DNA of 47,226 bases from contig CAISPD010000127.1 of NCBI GenBank assembly GCA_903887275.1, positions 1 to 47,226 on the forward strand, in the 5' to 3' direction. Numbering within the stretch: position 1 is the first letter of the stretch; each line of letters opens with the position of its first letter. A program made the position numbers and the translations under genes. The notes beneath the pieces are model-generated. The model saw only the letters and a list, made by a program, of their open reading frames with translations. It was not told where the DNA came from and did no database searches. Source of the DNA: an uncultured Mucilaginibacter sp. Lineage in GTDB: Bacteria; Bacteroidota; Bacteroidia; Sphingobacteriales; Sphingobacteriaceae. This document shows, in pieces, positions 33,163-41,994 of this stretch.

Positions 33163-34429
33163 ACGGGTAGTTGTTACAGGTATGGGAGTTGTATCTCCTA
33201 ACGGAATTGGATTACCCGCATTTTTAGATTCTTTAAAAAATGGGAGGTCGGGTATACGTTTTGTGCCTTTGTATGAAGAATTGCAAATGAGCTGCCATGT
33301 AGCCGGCGTACCTGAATTTGAGTGGGATAGCCTGAAAAACTATCTTTCGGAAGTTAGTTTCCATGGGCTTAAAGGCACTAATATTGCCTACGGCATTACA
33401 GCAGCGCTTGATGCCTGGGCCGATTCGGGTATGTCATTTGATACCGATGAGCCGCATTGGGATACCGGCTGTGTTTTTGGTAATAGCGCACCCGATTCTG
33501 ACGCTACTAAAAACGTGATCAACAAAGTTGATAATAAGGAAGTAAAGAAACTGGGCTCGCGTATTGTTGAACAAACCATGAACAGCGGCGTAACTTCTTT
33601 TATATCCGGTCGACTGGGCCTTGGTAATAGGGTTGTTACCAATTCAACTGCCTGTGCCACGGGTACACAGGCTATCTTAATGGGATATGAATATATTCAA
33701 AGCGGACTGGCAAAACGCATGCTGGTTGGTAGCGGTGAACATATTGACACTTATATTTTCGGTACCTTTGACTCGATGCGCGTTTTGTCGCGTAAGTTCA
33801 ACGATCAGCCTGAACGTGCATCGCGACCTATGAGTGCAAGCTCCGGTGGTTTTATACCGGGATCGGGTGCGGCAGCTTTGATATTGGAGGATCTGGATTT
33901 TGCCCTGGCACGAGGTGCCAGAATTTATGCCGAAGTGCTGGGCGGAGCGGCTAATTCGGGCGGGCAGCGTAATGGTGGTACAATGACAGCTCCTAATCCA
34001 GCCGGCGTTATCCGTTGCATCAGCGACGCTATTGCCAGCGCCGGAATCGATCCGGCTGAAATCGACCTGGTGAGTGGTCATCTGACGGCCACAATGGCCG
34101 ACAGGCAGGAGATTCAAAGCTGGAGCAATGCCCTGGGCCGAAGTGGAAAAGATTTCCCATTGATCAATTCGGTGAAGTCTATGATCGGTCATTGTTTAAG
34201 TGCAGCCGGTTCAATTGAATCTGTAGCATGTATATTGCAACTTATTCATGGATTTGTGCATCCAAATATTAATTTAGAGGACCCGAATCCGGAAATATTA
34301 AAAATAATTGATGAGGGATGTATACCAACCAGCATGATAAAAAAGGACATCAATCTGGTAGCCAAAGCAAATTTTGGTTTCGGCGATGTGAATGCCTGTT
34401 TACTCTTTGCTAAATATCTTAAAGAATAA
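33155..34429 (+). CDS. FabF-like beta-ketoacyl synthase of the saturated-chain module
   Basis: A 424-residue condensing enzyme. The nucleophile Cys is in NSTACATGTQAI. The first His motif is unusual, SGHLTATMADRQE instead of HGTGTxxND, and the second is MIGHCLSAAGSIE; FGFGDVNACLLF closes the fold. It is the only condensing enzyme in this block and shares a one-base junction (ATG inside TAATG) with the ACP gene. It probably elongates the acyl chain on that ACP. The altered His motif marks it as a specialised lineage rather than the housekeeping FabF. Confidence 0.88.
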   Translation: MGKRVVVTGMGVVSPNGIGLPAFLDSLKNGRSGIRFVPLYEELQMSCHVAGVPEFEWDSLKNYLSEVSFHGLKGTNIAYGITAALDAWADSGMSFDTDEPHWDTGCVFGNSAPDSDATKNVINKVDNKEVKKLGSRIVEQTMNSGVTSFISGRLGLGNRVVTNSTACATGTQAILMGYEYIQSGLAKRMLVGSGEHIDTYIFGTFDSMRVLSRKFNDQPERASRPMSASSGGFIPGSGAAALILEDLDFALARGARIYAEVLGGAANSGGQRNGGTMTAPNPAGVIRCISDAIASAGIDPAEIDLVSGHLTATMADRQEIQSWSNALGRSGKDFPLINSVKSMIGHCLSAAGSIESVACILQLIHGFVHPNINLEDPNPEILKIIDEGCIPTSMIKKDINLVAKANFGFGDVNACLLFAKYLKE

Positions 34430-34683
34430 TGACCCGGGAAGAAATATTAAACGAGTTGAAAAGCGTCTTTGCGCCTTACACCACCAATAAGGAAATGCTG
34501 GCCAATATCAACGACCAAACGGACCTGATAACCGATTTAAAGATCAACTCAGCTAATCTGGTTGATATTATTATTGATGCCGAGGCAAAATATAATATCG
34601 AGATCGATTATGATTCGGCTGATAAGATGATCAATGTAGGAAGCTGCATTGACGTTATCTCGGAAAAGTTAAATCAAAAATAG
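34429..34683 (+). CDS. Acyl carrier protein with atypical NSANL site
   Basis: An 84-residue acidic helical protein. The attachment Ser is in DLKINSANLVDIIID, where most carriers have DSL; the Asp before the Ser is replaced by Asn. It overlaps the ketosynthase stop and is followed, immediately after its own stop, by the phosphopantetheinyl transferase gene. The unusual site may be matched to that transferase. It presumably carries chains made by the enzymes encoded at 31888-34429. Confidence 0.88.
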   Translation: MTREEILNELKSVFAPYTTNKEMLANINDQTDLITDLKINSANLVDIIIDAEAKYNIEIDYDSADKMINVGSCIDVISEKLNQK

Positions 34684-35337
34684 ATGCCCGGCATTGGTAA
34701 CGATATTGTAGCCCTGAGCGCTATTGATGTCGAAAGAACCAATCAATATCGATTTTTTTCTAAAATAATTGTCGGGCAGGAACAGCAGCTCTACAACGAT
34801 ACGCTTGCATCAGCCCTGGCTTTTGAACACTTTGTTTGGCTGGCCTGGTCAATGAAGGAATCGGCCTATAAATGTATGCAGCGCTACCAGCATAACCTTG
34901 TATTTTCACCATCAAACGTGCTAATTGGTGAAGTGCAATTGCCCGCAAATAATGCCAAACCGCCTATGGAAGGTATTGGATTTGATAATTTGCTGGTCTG
35001 CAAGTCGCAGCTGAATTTCCGGGGACAGCACCTTTTTTCGCGATCGATCATCACTGCACAGTATATTGTCTCCGTAGTAAATGATACCAACGATTTTTCG
35101 AATACCTGCTGGCGTGTTAAAAAGATCGGTTCCAATGATACCGAAGATCAGTCGCTGGCCGTAAGGGATATGCTATTGCATAAATTACATGAATTGTATC
35201 CTGCAGATGAATTCAAAATAGAGAAAAGTATTTTTGGTTTTCCGGTTTTATTGAAGAACGGCGCAGAGGCCGATTTCCCAGTTACATTTGCCCATCATGA
35301 TCATTATGCAGGTTATGCCTTTATTCCCGATATTTGA
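34684..35337 (+). CDS. 4'-phosphopantetheinyl transferase
   Basis: A 217-residue enzyme that converts apo-ACPs to holo form using CoA. The Mg-binding GIGNDIVAL near the N-terminus and WSMKESAYKCM are the two family signatures; a C-terminal Sfp-like half is suggested by the length, but its motifs are weak. It is last in the module, directly after the ACP gene. It probably activates both ACPs of the locus. The stop TGA abuts the convergent oxidoreductase stop with no gap (TGATCA). Confidence 0.85.
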   Translation: MPGIGNDIVALSAIDVERTNQYRFFSKIIVGQEQQLYNDTLASALAFEHFVWLAWSMKESAYKCMQRYQHNLVFSPSNVLIGEVQLPANNAKPPMEGIGFDNLLVCKSQLNFRGQHLFSRSIITAQYIVSVVNDTNDFSNTCWRVKKIGSNDTEDQSLAVRDMLLHKLHELYPADEFKIEKSIFGFPVLLKNGAEADFPVTFAHHDHYAGYAFIPDI

Positions 35338-37317
35338 TCATCGTTCGGGCACCAGTAAAATAGCATCTGCCTGTGCCTTATCTGAAGCTTGTATCGTCGA
35401 TAGTCTCACATAGGCATGCTTGCCAGCCTGGAATTTATAGGTTCCTATATTCAGCCATTCGCCGCTGGTTTGCCCTTCTACATTTAGTCTGCCGGGTTCC
35501 ATATTTACCGTGTTTTTGTTTTTTCCATCGAATATTTCCATCCGAACCGGTGTCTTATTTTCAGAAGAGGCGTAGGCATAAACGGTATAACGGCCTGCTT
35601 TTTTTATAACCGGTAAATACTTTACTGATTTTGCCTGCTTGCTGCCCGTATCGGCTATCAATACTGTGGGTCCATAACCATCTTTTCCTGATAGCCATTT
35701 GCCGGTGGTCCTTACGCTGGCTTTATCGTTGTCATCAACTAATATATCGGGCATGCTACCGTCGGCCAGTGGGTTGGTTCTTAAGGTATACCTGATCGCA
35801 TTCACGTCAACGTTTTGAACGTAAACTTTATGATCGATGGCGTAAATAGCCGCTTGTGCCGCACTTTGGCTCAAGACCATGAATACTGGTTCCATGCGAA
35901 TAGAGCCGTAGGCGATATGGCTGGCCGACAAACATACCGGCACCAACAAGTTTGAAACATGTTTTGGAGTTATTGAACGGAAGGAGACAGGATAGGGCCC
36001 GAAACCACCAACCTGTACATCACCCTCGTTTTTTACCATACCATTTACCACGATACGTTCGGCATTGTGCGAGTCCATGGTATAGGCTGCCATGGCAATG
36101 CCGTCCTTTACCGTTGTTTTGCCTTCGCAGTTTGCCTGGGTCATTACATAAGCTCCCAGCATACGGCGGGCCTCGCGCACGTATAGTTGGGGCGACCAGT
36201 GTTCGGTGCTGGTATACTCGTCTTTCGGGTAACCCCATCTCAGCATTTTAGCACGAATATTTTCCGGTACGCTTAAGTCGTGCCCAAGGAAGTAAAGAAA
36301 GCCCTGGGTATAGGATTTGTGCATTTGGATGATTCGTTGCCGGGTACTGGCGTCGCCATCGGGGTAATCATAATTCATGCCGATCAGATCGGTTGAAAAT
36401 GCCCCGTTGTTATTGATATCAGTTTTATGGTTCGGCATGTCACTGATGTACATCGGCAGATCTGTGGGGGTTTTGTAATGGATAAGGCGTAGGTATAATT
36501 CATAGTGTGTCGAATCATAATCGGCCGGGCGGGTGATGGGAATGCTGTTTTTCGGATCGTCGCTCAGGCAAATACGCACATTATAGGTTTGTACCCGCCT
36601 GTCGCCTGTGCCATTTGGCTTCAGTGTATCGCTGCTTATGCCCCAAAGCAAGCCGCCTTTGGGGTTGCCGATAGTTTTATAGGGATCGATGCCATCGGGG
36701 AACTGATGTTTATCACGCAATTCGACACCATTGAGGGTTTCGCCATAAACGCTATTTGCTTCGCGGCCGACAAAATACGGTACTTTGGCTTTTGCCATCA
36801 GGTCGCCTTCATAAGAGCAATCGATATACTGTTTGGCAACGATCGAAAATTTGGCGGTATCTCCTGCTTTACTGCTGTGCAGATCCAAGCCCTTAATCCT
36901 GATATGATCTTTTCTTATATCAAGTTTTACATGTCCAATTTCTTTGGATGTAAAAAGCTCAATATTTTTATGCTTCAGATATTCTCTAAAGATAGAATCC
37001 GCCACGTGAGGTTCAAATATCCATTGTTCAAGTTTGCCGTAGTGTTTGCCAACCTTGCGGTAAAAGTCAAGTGCCAGCCCGCTCACCACATATTTGTTTC
37101 CAATATCAGTATAGCCTAGTCCGCCTGAGGATAGCCCACCAATATGATCATCGCTTGCTATCAAAATTACTTTTTTACCCTGCATCGCTGCGGTATAGGC
37201 CGCAATTACCCCACCTGATGTTGCGCCATAAATGCATATATCACAGGTTTTGACTGCAATAGTTTGGCAAACGCCAAACAGAGGTAACAGTAAAAAGATC
37301 AAAAATAGGCGCTTCAT
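35338..37317 (-). CDS. Secreted FAD-dependent oxidoreductase with C-terminal golvesin-like domain
   Basis: The protein is 659 residues from ATG 37317, which opens a signal peptide (MKRLFLIFLLLPLFGVCQ); an in-frame extension to 37557 overlaps the divergent deacetylase gene and is rejected. The FAD_oxidored family Rossmann motif is CDICIYGATSGGVIAAY, followed by DDHIGGLSSGGLG. YIDCSYEGDLMAKAKVPY and the C-terminal catalytic half, ending near VNAIRYTLRTN, fit the family often annotated as xanthan-lyase-related. Residues about 530-655 form a beta-rich golvesin-like domain. The substrate is probably a sugar or polysaccharide in the periplasm. It is convergent with the pigment cluster and probably not part of it. 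Confidence 0.82.
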   Translation of the reverse strand: MKRLFLIFLLLPLFGVCQTIAVKTCDICIYGATSGGVIAAYTAAMQGKKVILIASDDHIGGLSSGGLGYTDIGNKYVVSGLALDFYRKVGKHYGKLEQWIFEPHVADSIFREYLKHKNIELFTSKEIGHVKLDIRKDHIRIKGLDLHSSKAGDTAKFSIVAKQYIDCSYEGDLMAKAKVPYFVGREANSVYGETLNGVELRDKHQFPDGIDPYKTIGNPKGGLLWGISSDTLKPNGTGDRRVQTYNVRICLSDDPKNSIPITRPADYDSTHYELYLRLIHYKTPTDLPMYISDMPNHKTDINNNGAFSTDLIGMNYDYPDGDASTRQRIIQMHKSYTQGFLYFLGHDLSVPENIRAKMLRWGYPKDEYTSTEHWSPQLYVREARRMLGAYVMTQANCEGKTTVKDGIAMAAYTMDSHNAERIVVNGMVKNEGDVQVGGFGPYPVSFRSITPKHVSNLLVPVCLSASHIAYGSIRMEPVFMVLSQSAAQAAIYAIDHKVYVQNVDVNAIRYTLRTNPLADGSMPDILVDDNDKASVRTTGKWLSGKDGYGPTVLIADTGSKQAKSVKYLPVIKKAGRYTVYAYASSENKTPVRMEIFDGKNKNTVNMEPGRLNVEGQTSGEWLNIGTYKFQAGKHAYVRLSTIQASDKAQADAILLVPER

Positions 37318-37373
37318 TGACAAAAGGTATAATGGAATAAATATAATATGTAAATTCAGATTTATTTCATCAC

Positions 37374-38132
37374 ATGGAGAAACATGCTTCCCGCCGCGAT
37401 TTTGTGAAATCTGCCGGCCTTGGATTTTTAACACTTCCCGGTTTGCTTGGTACAAAGCCGGTAAAGGCGAATGAAAAAAAGAAAGTGGTTTGCGTCGGCG
37501 GACACCCTGATGATCCGGAGAGTGGGTGTGGCGGTACCCTTGCAAAACTGGCTGCACTTGGCCATGAGGTGACTATCATTTACCTAACTACCGGCGAGGC
37601 TGGTATACCGGGAAAGACACATGCCGGGGCTGCAGCCATTAGAAAACAGGAGGCTATCAATGCAAGTGCAGTTTTAAAAGCAAAACCTGTTTTTGCCGGT
37701 CAAATAGATGGCGATACGGATATGAATAACGAATGGCTGGCCAAAATACAAAAGTTGATCGCTGATGAGCAGCCCGACCTGGTATTTACTCATTGGCCGC
37801 TGGATACCCATAAAGATCATCAGATTGCAAGTTTGTTGGTGATACAAACATGGGTACGGGCAGCGCATAAATTTCCACTATACTTTTTCGAAGTATGTAC
37901 CGGCGAACAAACACAGATTTTTAAACCAACGGATTTCGTGGATATCAGTGATACGCAGGAACAAAAACGGAAATCGGTTTATTGCCATGTGAGTCAGGAC
38001 CCGCCGGGTATATATGGTTGCGGGCACGCTTCGATGGAAGATTTCAGAGGTCGCGAACTGGGAGTTAAAGCTGCCGAGGCATTTGTTTATATGACGGGTA
38101 AGGGCATGGGATCGGCAATAAACGGCTTTTAA
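37374..38132 (+). CDS. PIG-L family deacetylase with Tat signal
   Basis: A 252-residue LmbE/PIG-L zinc deacetylase. The N-terminus has a twin-arginine motif (SRRDFVKSAGLGFLTL), so it is probably exported folded. The zinc motif HPDD is in VCVGGHPDDPESG and the distal His in HWPLDTHKDHQ. Family members remove N-acetyl groups from GlcNAc-containing compounds; the substrate here is unknown. It starts 56 bases from the divergent oxidoreductase and overlaps the convergent phosphoesterase by 4 bases. Confidence 0.9.
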   Translation: MEKHASRRDFVKSAGLGFLTLPGLLGTKPVKANEKKKVVCVGGHPDDPESGCGGTLAKLAALGHEVTIIYLTTGEAGIPGKTHAGAAAIRKQEAINASAVLKAKPVFAGQIDGDTDMNNEWLAKIQKLIADEQPDLVFTHWPLDTHKDHQIASLLVIQTWVRAAHKFPLYFFEVCTGEQTQIFKPTDFVDISDTQEQKRKSVYCHVSQDPPGIYGCGHASMEDFRGRELGVKAAEAFVYMTGKGMGSAINGF

Positions 38133-39031
38133 TAAATGATGTAGTTTTCGCTGAAACTGCCATCCGCAAAAAGATCAATAATCCCGTAACCAGGCGCAGT
38201 TTCGCGCTTATAGCCTTCCCACCAGGCGCCGCTGACTGCACCATTGCAGATATAGGTTACGTTGTTATAGGTGAGTTTTTCGCGCAGGTGAATATGACCG
38301 CTCAGGCAAAGTTTAACATTTGGGTGCTTGTTAAATAAACTGATGATCTTTGCCACATCGGTATGCATGTCGCCACCAAGCATTTCCCATTTGTTTACAA
38401 TATTGTCTTCGATCAGATTGGTGGCGGTTAAAATCGGAATGTGGGTCAGTATCAGCACCGGAACCGAAGCGTCGGTATTGTTCAACTCATTCTCGAGCCA
38501 GGCGAATTGCTCTTCGCCCAGTTTACCAATGTACCAGGTATTGTCGATATCGAGATGTACGCTGTCCAGCAGGATGAATTTCCAACCGCCCTGGGTAAAA
38601 CTGTCATACGGTTTTGAAAGTCCGAGCTGATCCATCGAAAACTGTTTGCCATAGGTTGCTTGTGACCGATCATTTTCATTCCACCATATGTCGTGGTTAC
38701 CCAACACGTACCTGACGGGAATGGTTGTCTCATTGGCCCAAACCGATCTGTACAGTTTCCATTGATCATTGATGGTTCCGATATTTTCTTTGTTCATATC
38801 GAAAACGATATCGCCGCCATTCAGTATCAGGTCAATCTGAGGGCTATGCTGCCGCAAATGACGCAAGCACTTTGCGAAACGGGCAGGTGCGTCAAATTTG
38901 TCTTTCAGGTGTATATCGGTCAAATGGGCTATCCGTAGTGAAGGTGAACTTTTGGGTAAAAAGCCCGCTTGGATCAGGGTAGGCGCGATAAACAATCCGC
39001 CTAAATTTTTTATAGCTGATCTTCTTTTCAT
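38129..39031 (-). CDS. Exported calcineurin-like metallophosphoesterase
   Basis: A 300-residue protein with a Tat-like N-terminus (MKRRSAIKNLGGLFIAPTL). All dinuclear-metal motifs are present: LTDIHL, NGGDIVFD, LGNHDIWW, LTHIP and SGHIHL. The likely activity is hydrolysis of a phosphodi- or monoester in the periplasm; the substrate is unknown. It lies downstream of nothing on its strand (185 bases to the cyclase stop) and converges on the PIG-L gene with a 4-base overlap. Confidence 0.9.
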   Translation of the reverse strand: MKRRSAIKNLGGLFIAPTLIQAGFLPKSSPSLRIAHLTDIHLKDKFDAPARFAKCLRHLRQHSPQIDLILNGGDIVFDMNKENIGTINDQWKLYRSVWANETTIPVRYVLGNHDIWWNENDRSQATYGKQFSMDQLGLSKPYDSFTQGGWKFILLDSVHLDIDNTWYIGKLGEEQFAWLENELNNTDASVPVLILTHIPILTATNLIEDNIVNKWEMLGGDMHTDVAKIISLFNKHPNVKLCLSGHIHLREKLTYNNVTYICNGAVSGAWWEGYKRETAPGYGIIDLFADGSFSENYIIY

Positions 39032-39216
39032 ATTTTAAGCTAAACCGAAATGCTGAAGATTTAATTTTATCTAATTTTTTTTCAGACCAGTTTATACGAG
39101 AACTGGTGAACGTCACAAGCACAAACAGCCTTACAACCTGTTCGGGCATTGCAGAACAAATTTGCCCGATCGATATGGACTTATTTTAAAGAAGATGTTA
39201 AGGATCTGCAGAAATT

Positions 39217-40260
39217 TTATTCGATAACCTCGTAGGTCATTACCGGCTTTTCTTTGTTTTTCAGCGTAAACTCACCGACTTTTTCGCTTTTGAATGACTC
39301 TTTGATCTGGTTGTGAACCTCTTCTGTTATCAGTATCTGGCTGGCTTTGGCTACCGATTGCAGCCTTTGTGCAACATTAACTGAATCGCCGATAACTGTA
39401 TAATCAAGTCGCTTCAACGAAGCTGAACCGATATTGCCTGACACCATCTCACCAGAGTTGATACCAACAGATACTTCAGCCTTAAACTGTCTGTCGCCCA
39501 TAGCAATGGGGTCCATTTTTGCCAGTTCAGCCCTTATGGCCAATGCTGTATCTATAGCACGGTCGAGGTGATAATCACCACGGTAAACGGCCATTACGGC
39601 ATCGCCCATAAATTTATCTACGTGTCCGCCTTGTGCAATTACTTCTTTCACTATTTTATCGAACAAACCATTTAACAGGTTCACTACGATATTTGCAGGT
39701 ACGTGTTCGGTTATTTTGGTAAAGCCACAAACGTCAATAAACATCACGGTGGCTTCCATTAATTCGTTCTTCAGCAAGCTGCCTTCAAACTCTTTGTGGT
39801 TCATGAACTTCAGCACATTGTCGTCCACGTACATTTTAAGGATATTATTTTCCTTAATGGCCTGCATTGTTTCGTGCAATTGCCTTACATAGTTGATGGT
39901 TTTTTCCATCGTAAGGTCCAGATCGTCAAAGTCAACCGGCTTGCAAACAAAATCAAATGCACCACGATTCATGGCCGTACGGATATTTTGCATATCACCA
40001 TAGGCTGAAACAACGATCGCCTTTAATACAGGATTAGCCTCTGGCAATCGGCTCAATAAAGTGAGCCCGTCCATGATCGGCATATTGATATCAGACAGTA
40101 CGATATCAAGATCGGGATGTTCGCTTACCTTTTGCAGCGCATCTTCACCATTTTGCGCAAATACAAATTCGTAAACGTTCTCACGTATCTTTCTTCTAAA
40201 TTTTTGTTTTACCAGAGCTTCCAGGTCCGCTTCGTCGTCAACAACAAGAATTTTAGCCAT
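39217..40260 (-). CDS. Response regulator with class III adenylate cyclase output
   Basis: The protein is 347 residues. Residues 1-120 are a receiver (LVVDDEADLE, phospho-Asp in IVLSDINMPI, Lys in VCKPVDF). A helical linker follows, then a class III nucleotidyl cyclase from about residue 168: first metal Asp in FIDVCGFTK, DKFMGDAVMAVY with the adenine-selecting Lys and second metal Asp, and DYTVIGDSVNVAQRL with the base-contacting Asp and the transition-state Asn and Arg. The Lys/Asp pair predicts adenylate rather than guanylate cyclase. It is the last gene of the kinase operon and the only catalytic output in it, so the array probably controls cAMP. Confidence 0.92.
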   Translation of the reverse strand: MAKILVVDDEADLEALVKQKFRRKIRENVYEFVFAQNGEDALQKVSEHPDLDIVLSDINMPIMDGLTLLSRLPEANPVLKAIVVSAYGDMQNIRTAMNRGAFDFVCKPVDFDDLDLTMEKTINYVRQLHETMQAIKENNILKMYVDDNVLKFMNHKEFEGSLLKNELMEATVMFIDVCGFTKITEHVPANIVVNLLNGLFDKIVKEVIAQGGHVDKFMGDAVMAVYRGDYHLDRAIDTALAIRAELAKMDPIAMGDRQFKAEVSVGINSGEMVSGNIGSASLKRLDYTVIGDSVNVAQRLQSVAKASQILITEEVHNQIKESFKSEKVGEFTLKNKEKPVMTYEVIE

Positions 40261-40637
40261 TATTTGTTGAAGGTTTTAAGTTTCTCTTTTAACAGGTTAA
40301 AGTCAAGGGGTTTGGTCAGAAAATCATTTGCACCACGATCCATTGCCTGGCGGTGGTTTTCCTCATCGCCATAAGCGGTAATCATCATCACCATTGGCGG
40401 CGGAGTATCATATTCGTGACGGATGCGCGATAGTAGTTCAAGGCCACTCATACCGGGCATATTGATATCCGAAAGTATCAACACGATCTCGGTATGCCGT
40501 TCGTGCAGGTAAGCCAGTGCTTCTTCGCCCGACAAGGCAAAATCGAAATCAAACTCGTGTTCACGTATTTCGCGGCGAAATCTTTGCAAGAAAAGAGGCT
40601 GCACATCTGCCTCATCATCAACTACTAGTATCTTCAT
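40260..40637 (-). CDS. Single-domain response regulator
   Basis: A 125-residue receiver: ILVVDDEADVQ, phospho-Asp in LILSDINMPGM, Thr/Ala region MMITAYGDE and Lys in LTKPLDF. It is very similar to the receiver of the downstream cyclase protein (INMP motif, RGA-DF segment), indicating duplication. Its stop meets the cyclase start at one base. It may compete for phosphate or relay it between the kinases and the cyclase. Confidence 0.92.
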   Translation of the reverse strand: MKILVVDDEADVQPLFLQRFRREIREHEFDFDFALSGEEALAYLHERHTEIVLILSDINMPGMSGLELLSRIRHEYDTPPPMVMMITAYGDEENHRQAMDRGANDFLTKPLDFNLLKEKLKTFNK

Positions 40638-40664
40638 ATGATTGCTAAATATAACGATATATTA

Positions 40665-41969
40665 TCATACCGGTATGGTAATTTTGAACTCCGTAAATTC
40701 CCCCTCTATACTATTGACATCAATTTTACCATTATGTGCTTTTACTACTATATCATAGCTCAGTGACAAGCCCAGGCCAGTACCTTCGCCAGTAGGTTTG
40801 GTGGTAAAAAAGGGTTGTAGAATTTTATCTTTTATGTTATCAGGAATGCCCAGACCGTTGTCTTTCACCAATATTTCAATTGACTTACCTTTTTTAGCGG
40901 TTATTATAGAGACAGACGGTTTAAAATCCGGCCCCGCTATCAATTGCTTTTTTTGGATAGCGTAAAATGCATTGTTGAACAGGTTAAGTAACACCCTTCC
41001 GATATCCTGCGGCACCATTTCTACCAATGGCAAACTTTCATCAAAGCTGGTCTGCAGGTCGGCATTGAAACTTTTATCTTTTGCACGCAAACCATGGTAG
41101 GCCAAACGCAGGTATTCATCGGCCAGTTTATTGATATTGGTTGGTTCTTTTACATTACTGCTGGCGCGGCTATGTTGCAGCATGCCCTTTACAATGCCAT
41201 CTGCCCGTTGCCCGTGATGGCGAATTTTCTCCAGGTTTTGTTTGATGTCAGCGGCTATGGCCAATGCTTCGGCAGTATCTCCTTTGTTTAGCTCTTCTTC
41301 CATCTCGTCGATCAGCTCGGCACTGACATCTGAAAAGTTGTTGACGAAATTGAGCGGATTCTGTATCTCGTGGGCGATGCCTGCGGTCAGTTCGCCCAGA
41401 GAGGCCATTTTTTCGGATTGGATGAGCTGCGACTGGGTAGTTTTAAGTTCTTTCAGTGTTTCTTCCAGCTCGGTCTTTTGCTTTTGGAGTTCGATTGTGC
41501 GTTCTTTCACTAAAACCTCTAACTCAGCACGGCGCTCAATACTTACTTTCAATTGCTCTTCCTGTTTTTTAGTTGCGGCCCAGCGCGCAAATATCCAGAC
41601 GAAAGCAGCGGTAACAGCTATTTGAAAATAGGTGTCATACTTTTCGTAAAAACTATTTACCAGCAATTCGATCAAGCCTGTTATAACACCCACACCGATC
41701 AGCGGATAGGTTGGTTCGAACAGAATGCGCCAGTCTTTCAGATCTTCTTCTTTGTCGGCATAATAAGCCATACCTGCCAGCAAAGCTGCGCCGGCAAGAT
41801 CTACAACGCCATCATTAAACGCAGCATGGATACCGAAGAAAAGCAAAATAGCAATCACACTTGCAACATTGAGCAGGGAATGCCATTTTGGGTATAATGA
41901 CGAACCTTTCAGACGCTTATTGAGTCGCCTGATAATGATAAATGCCGCCAGGTAATAAAAAAATCCCAT
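40665..41969 (-). CDS. Membrane histidine kinase (HisKA/HATPase only)
   Basis: The protein is 434 residues. The N-terminal ~145 residues hold about four to five membrane segments with short loops and no large sensor domain. A coiled coil (about 148-190) leads to the dimerisation domain, phospho-His in [17 protein letters not shown], and an HATPase with [19 protein letters not shown] and [11 protein letters not shown]. The transmitter is nearly the same as those of the two upstream kinases. It lies 27 bases from the receiver gene downstream. The stimulus is unknown. Confidence 0.92.
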   Translation of the reverse strand: MGFFYYLAAFIIIRRLNKRLKGSSLYPKWHSLLNVASVIAILLFFGIHAAFNDGVVDLAGAALLAGMAYYADKEEDLKDWRILFEPTYPLIGVGVITGLIELLVNSFYEKYDTYFQIAVTAAFVWIFARWAATKKQEEQLKVSIERRAELEVLVKERTIELQKQKTELEETLKELKTTQSQLIQSEKMASLGELTAGIAHEIQNPLNFVNNFSDVSAELIDEMEEELNKGDTAEALAIAADIKQNLEKIRHHGQRADGIVKGMLQHSRASSNVKEPTNINKLADEYLRLAYHGLRAKDKSFNADLQTSFDESLPLVEMVPQDIGRVLLNLFNNAFYAIQKKQLIAGPDFKPSVSIITAKKGKSIEILVKDNGLGIPDNIKDKILQPFFTTKPTGEGTGLGLSLSYDIVVKAHNGKIDVNSIEGEFTEFKITIPV

Positions 41970-41994
41970 TACTTGTTATTCAAAGTTTTTACGA

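Noticed and set aside
36505..37119. 204-residue plus-strand ORF opposite the FAD oxidoreductase
   Set aside because: It is antisense to the conserved FAD_oxidored domain; its length is explained by the codon bias of the real gene.
37318..37557. N-terminal extension of the FAD oxidoreductase
   Set aside because: The extra 80 residues overlap the divergent PIG-L gene and precede a clear signal peptide starting at ATG 37317.
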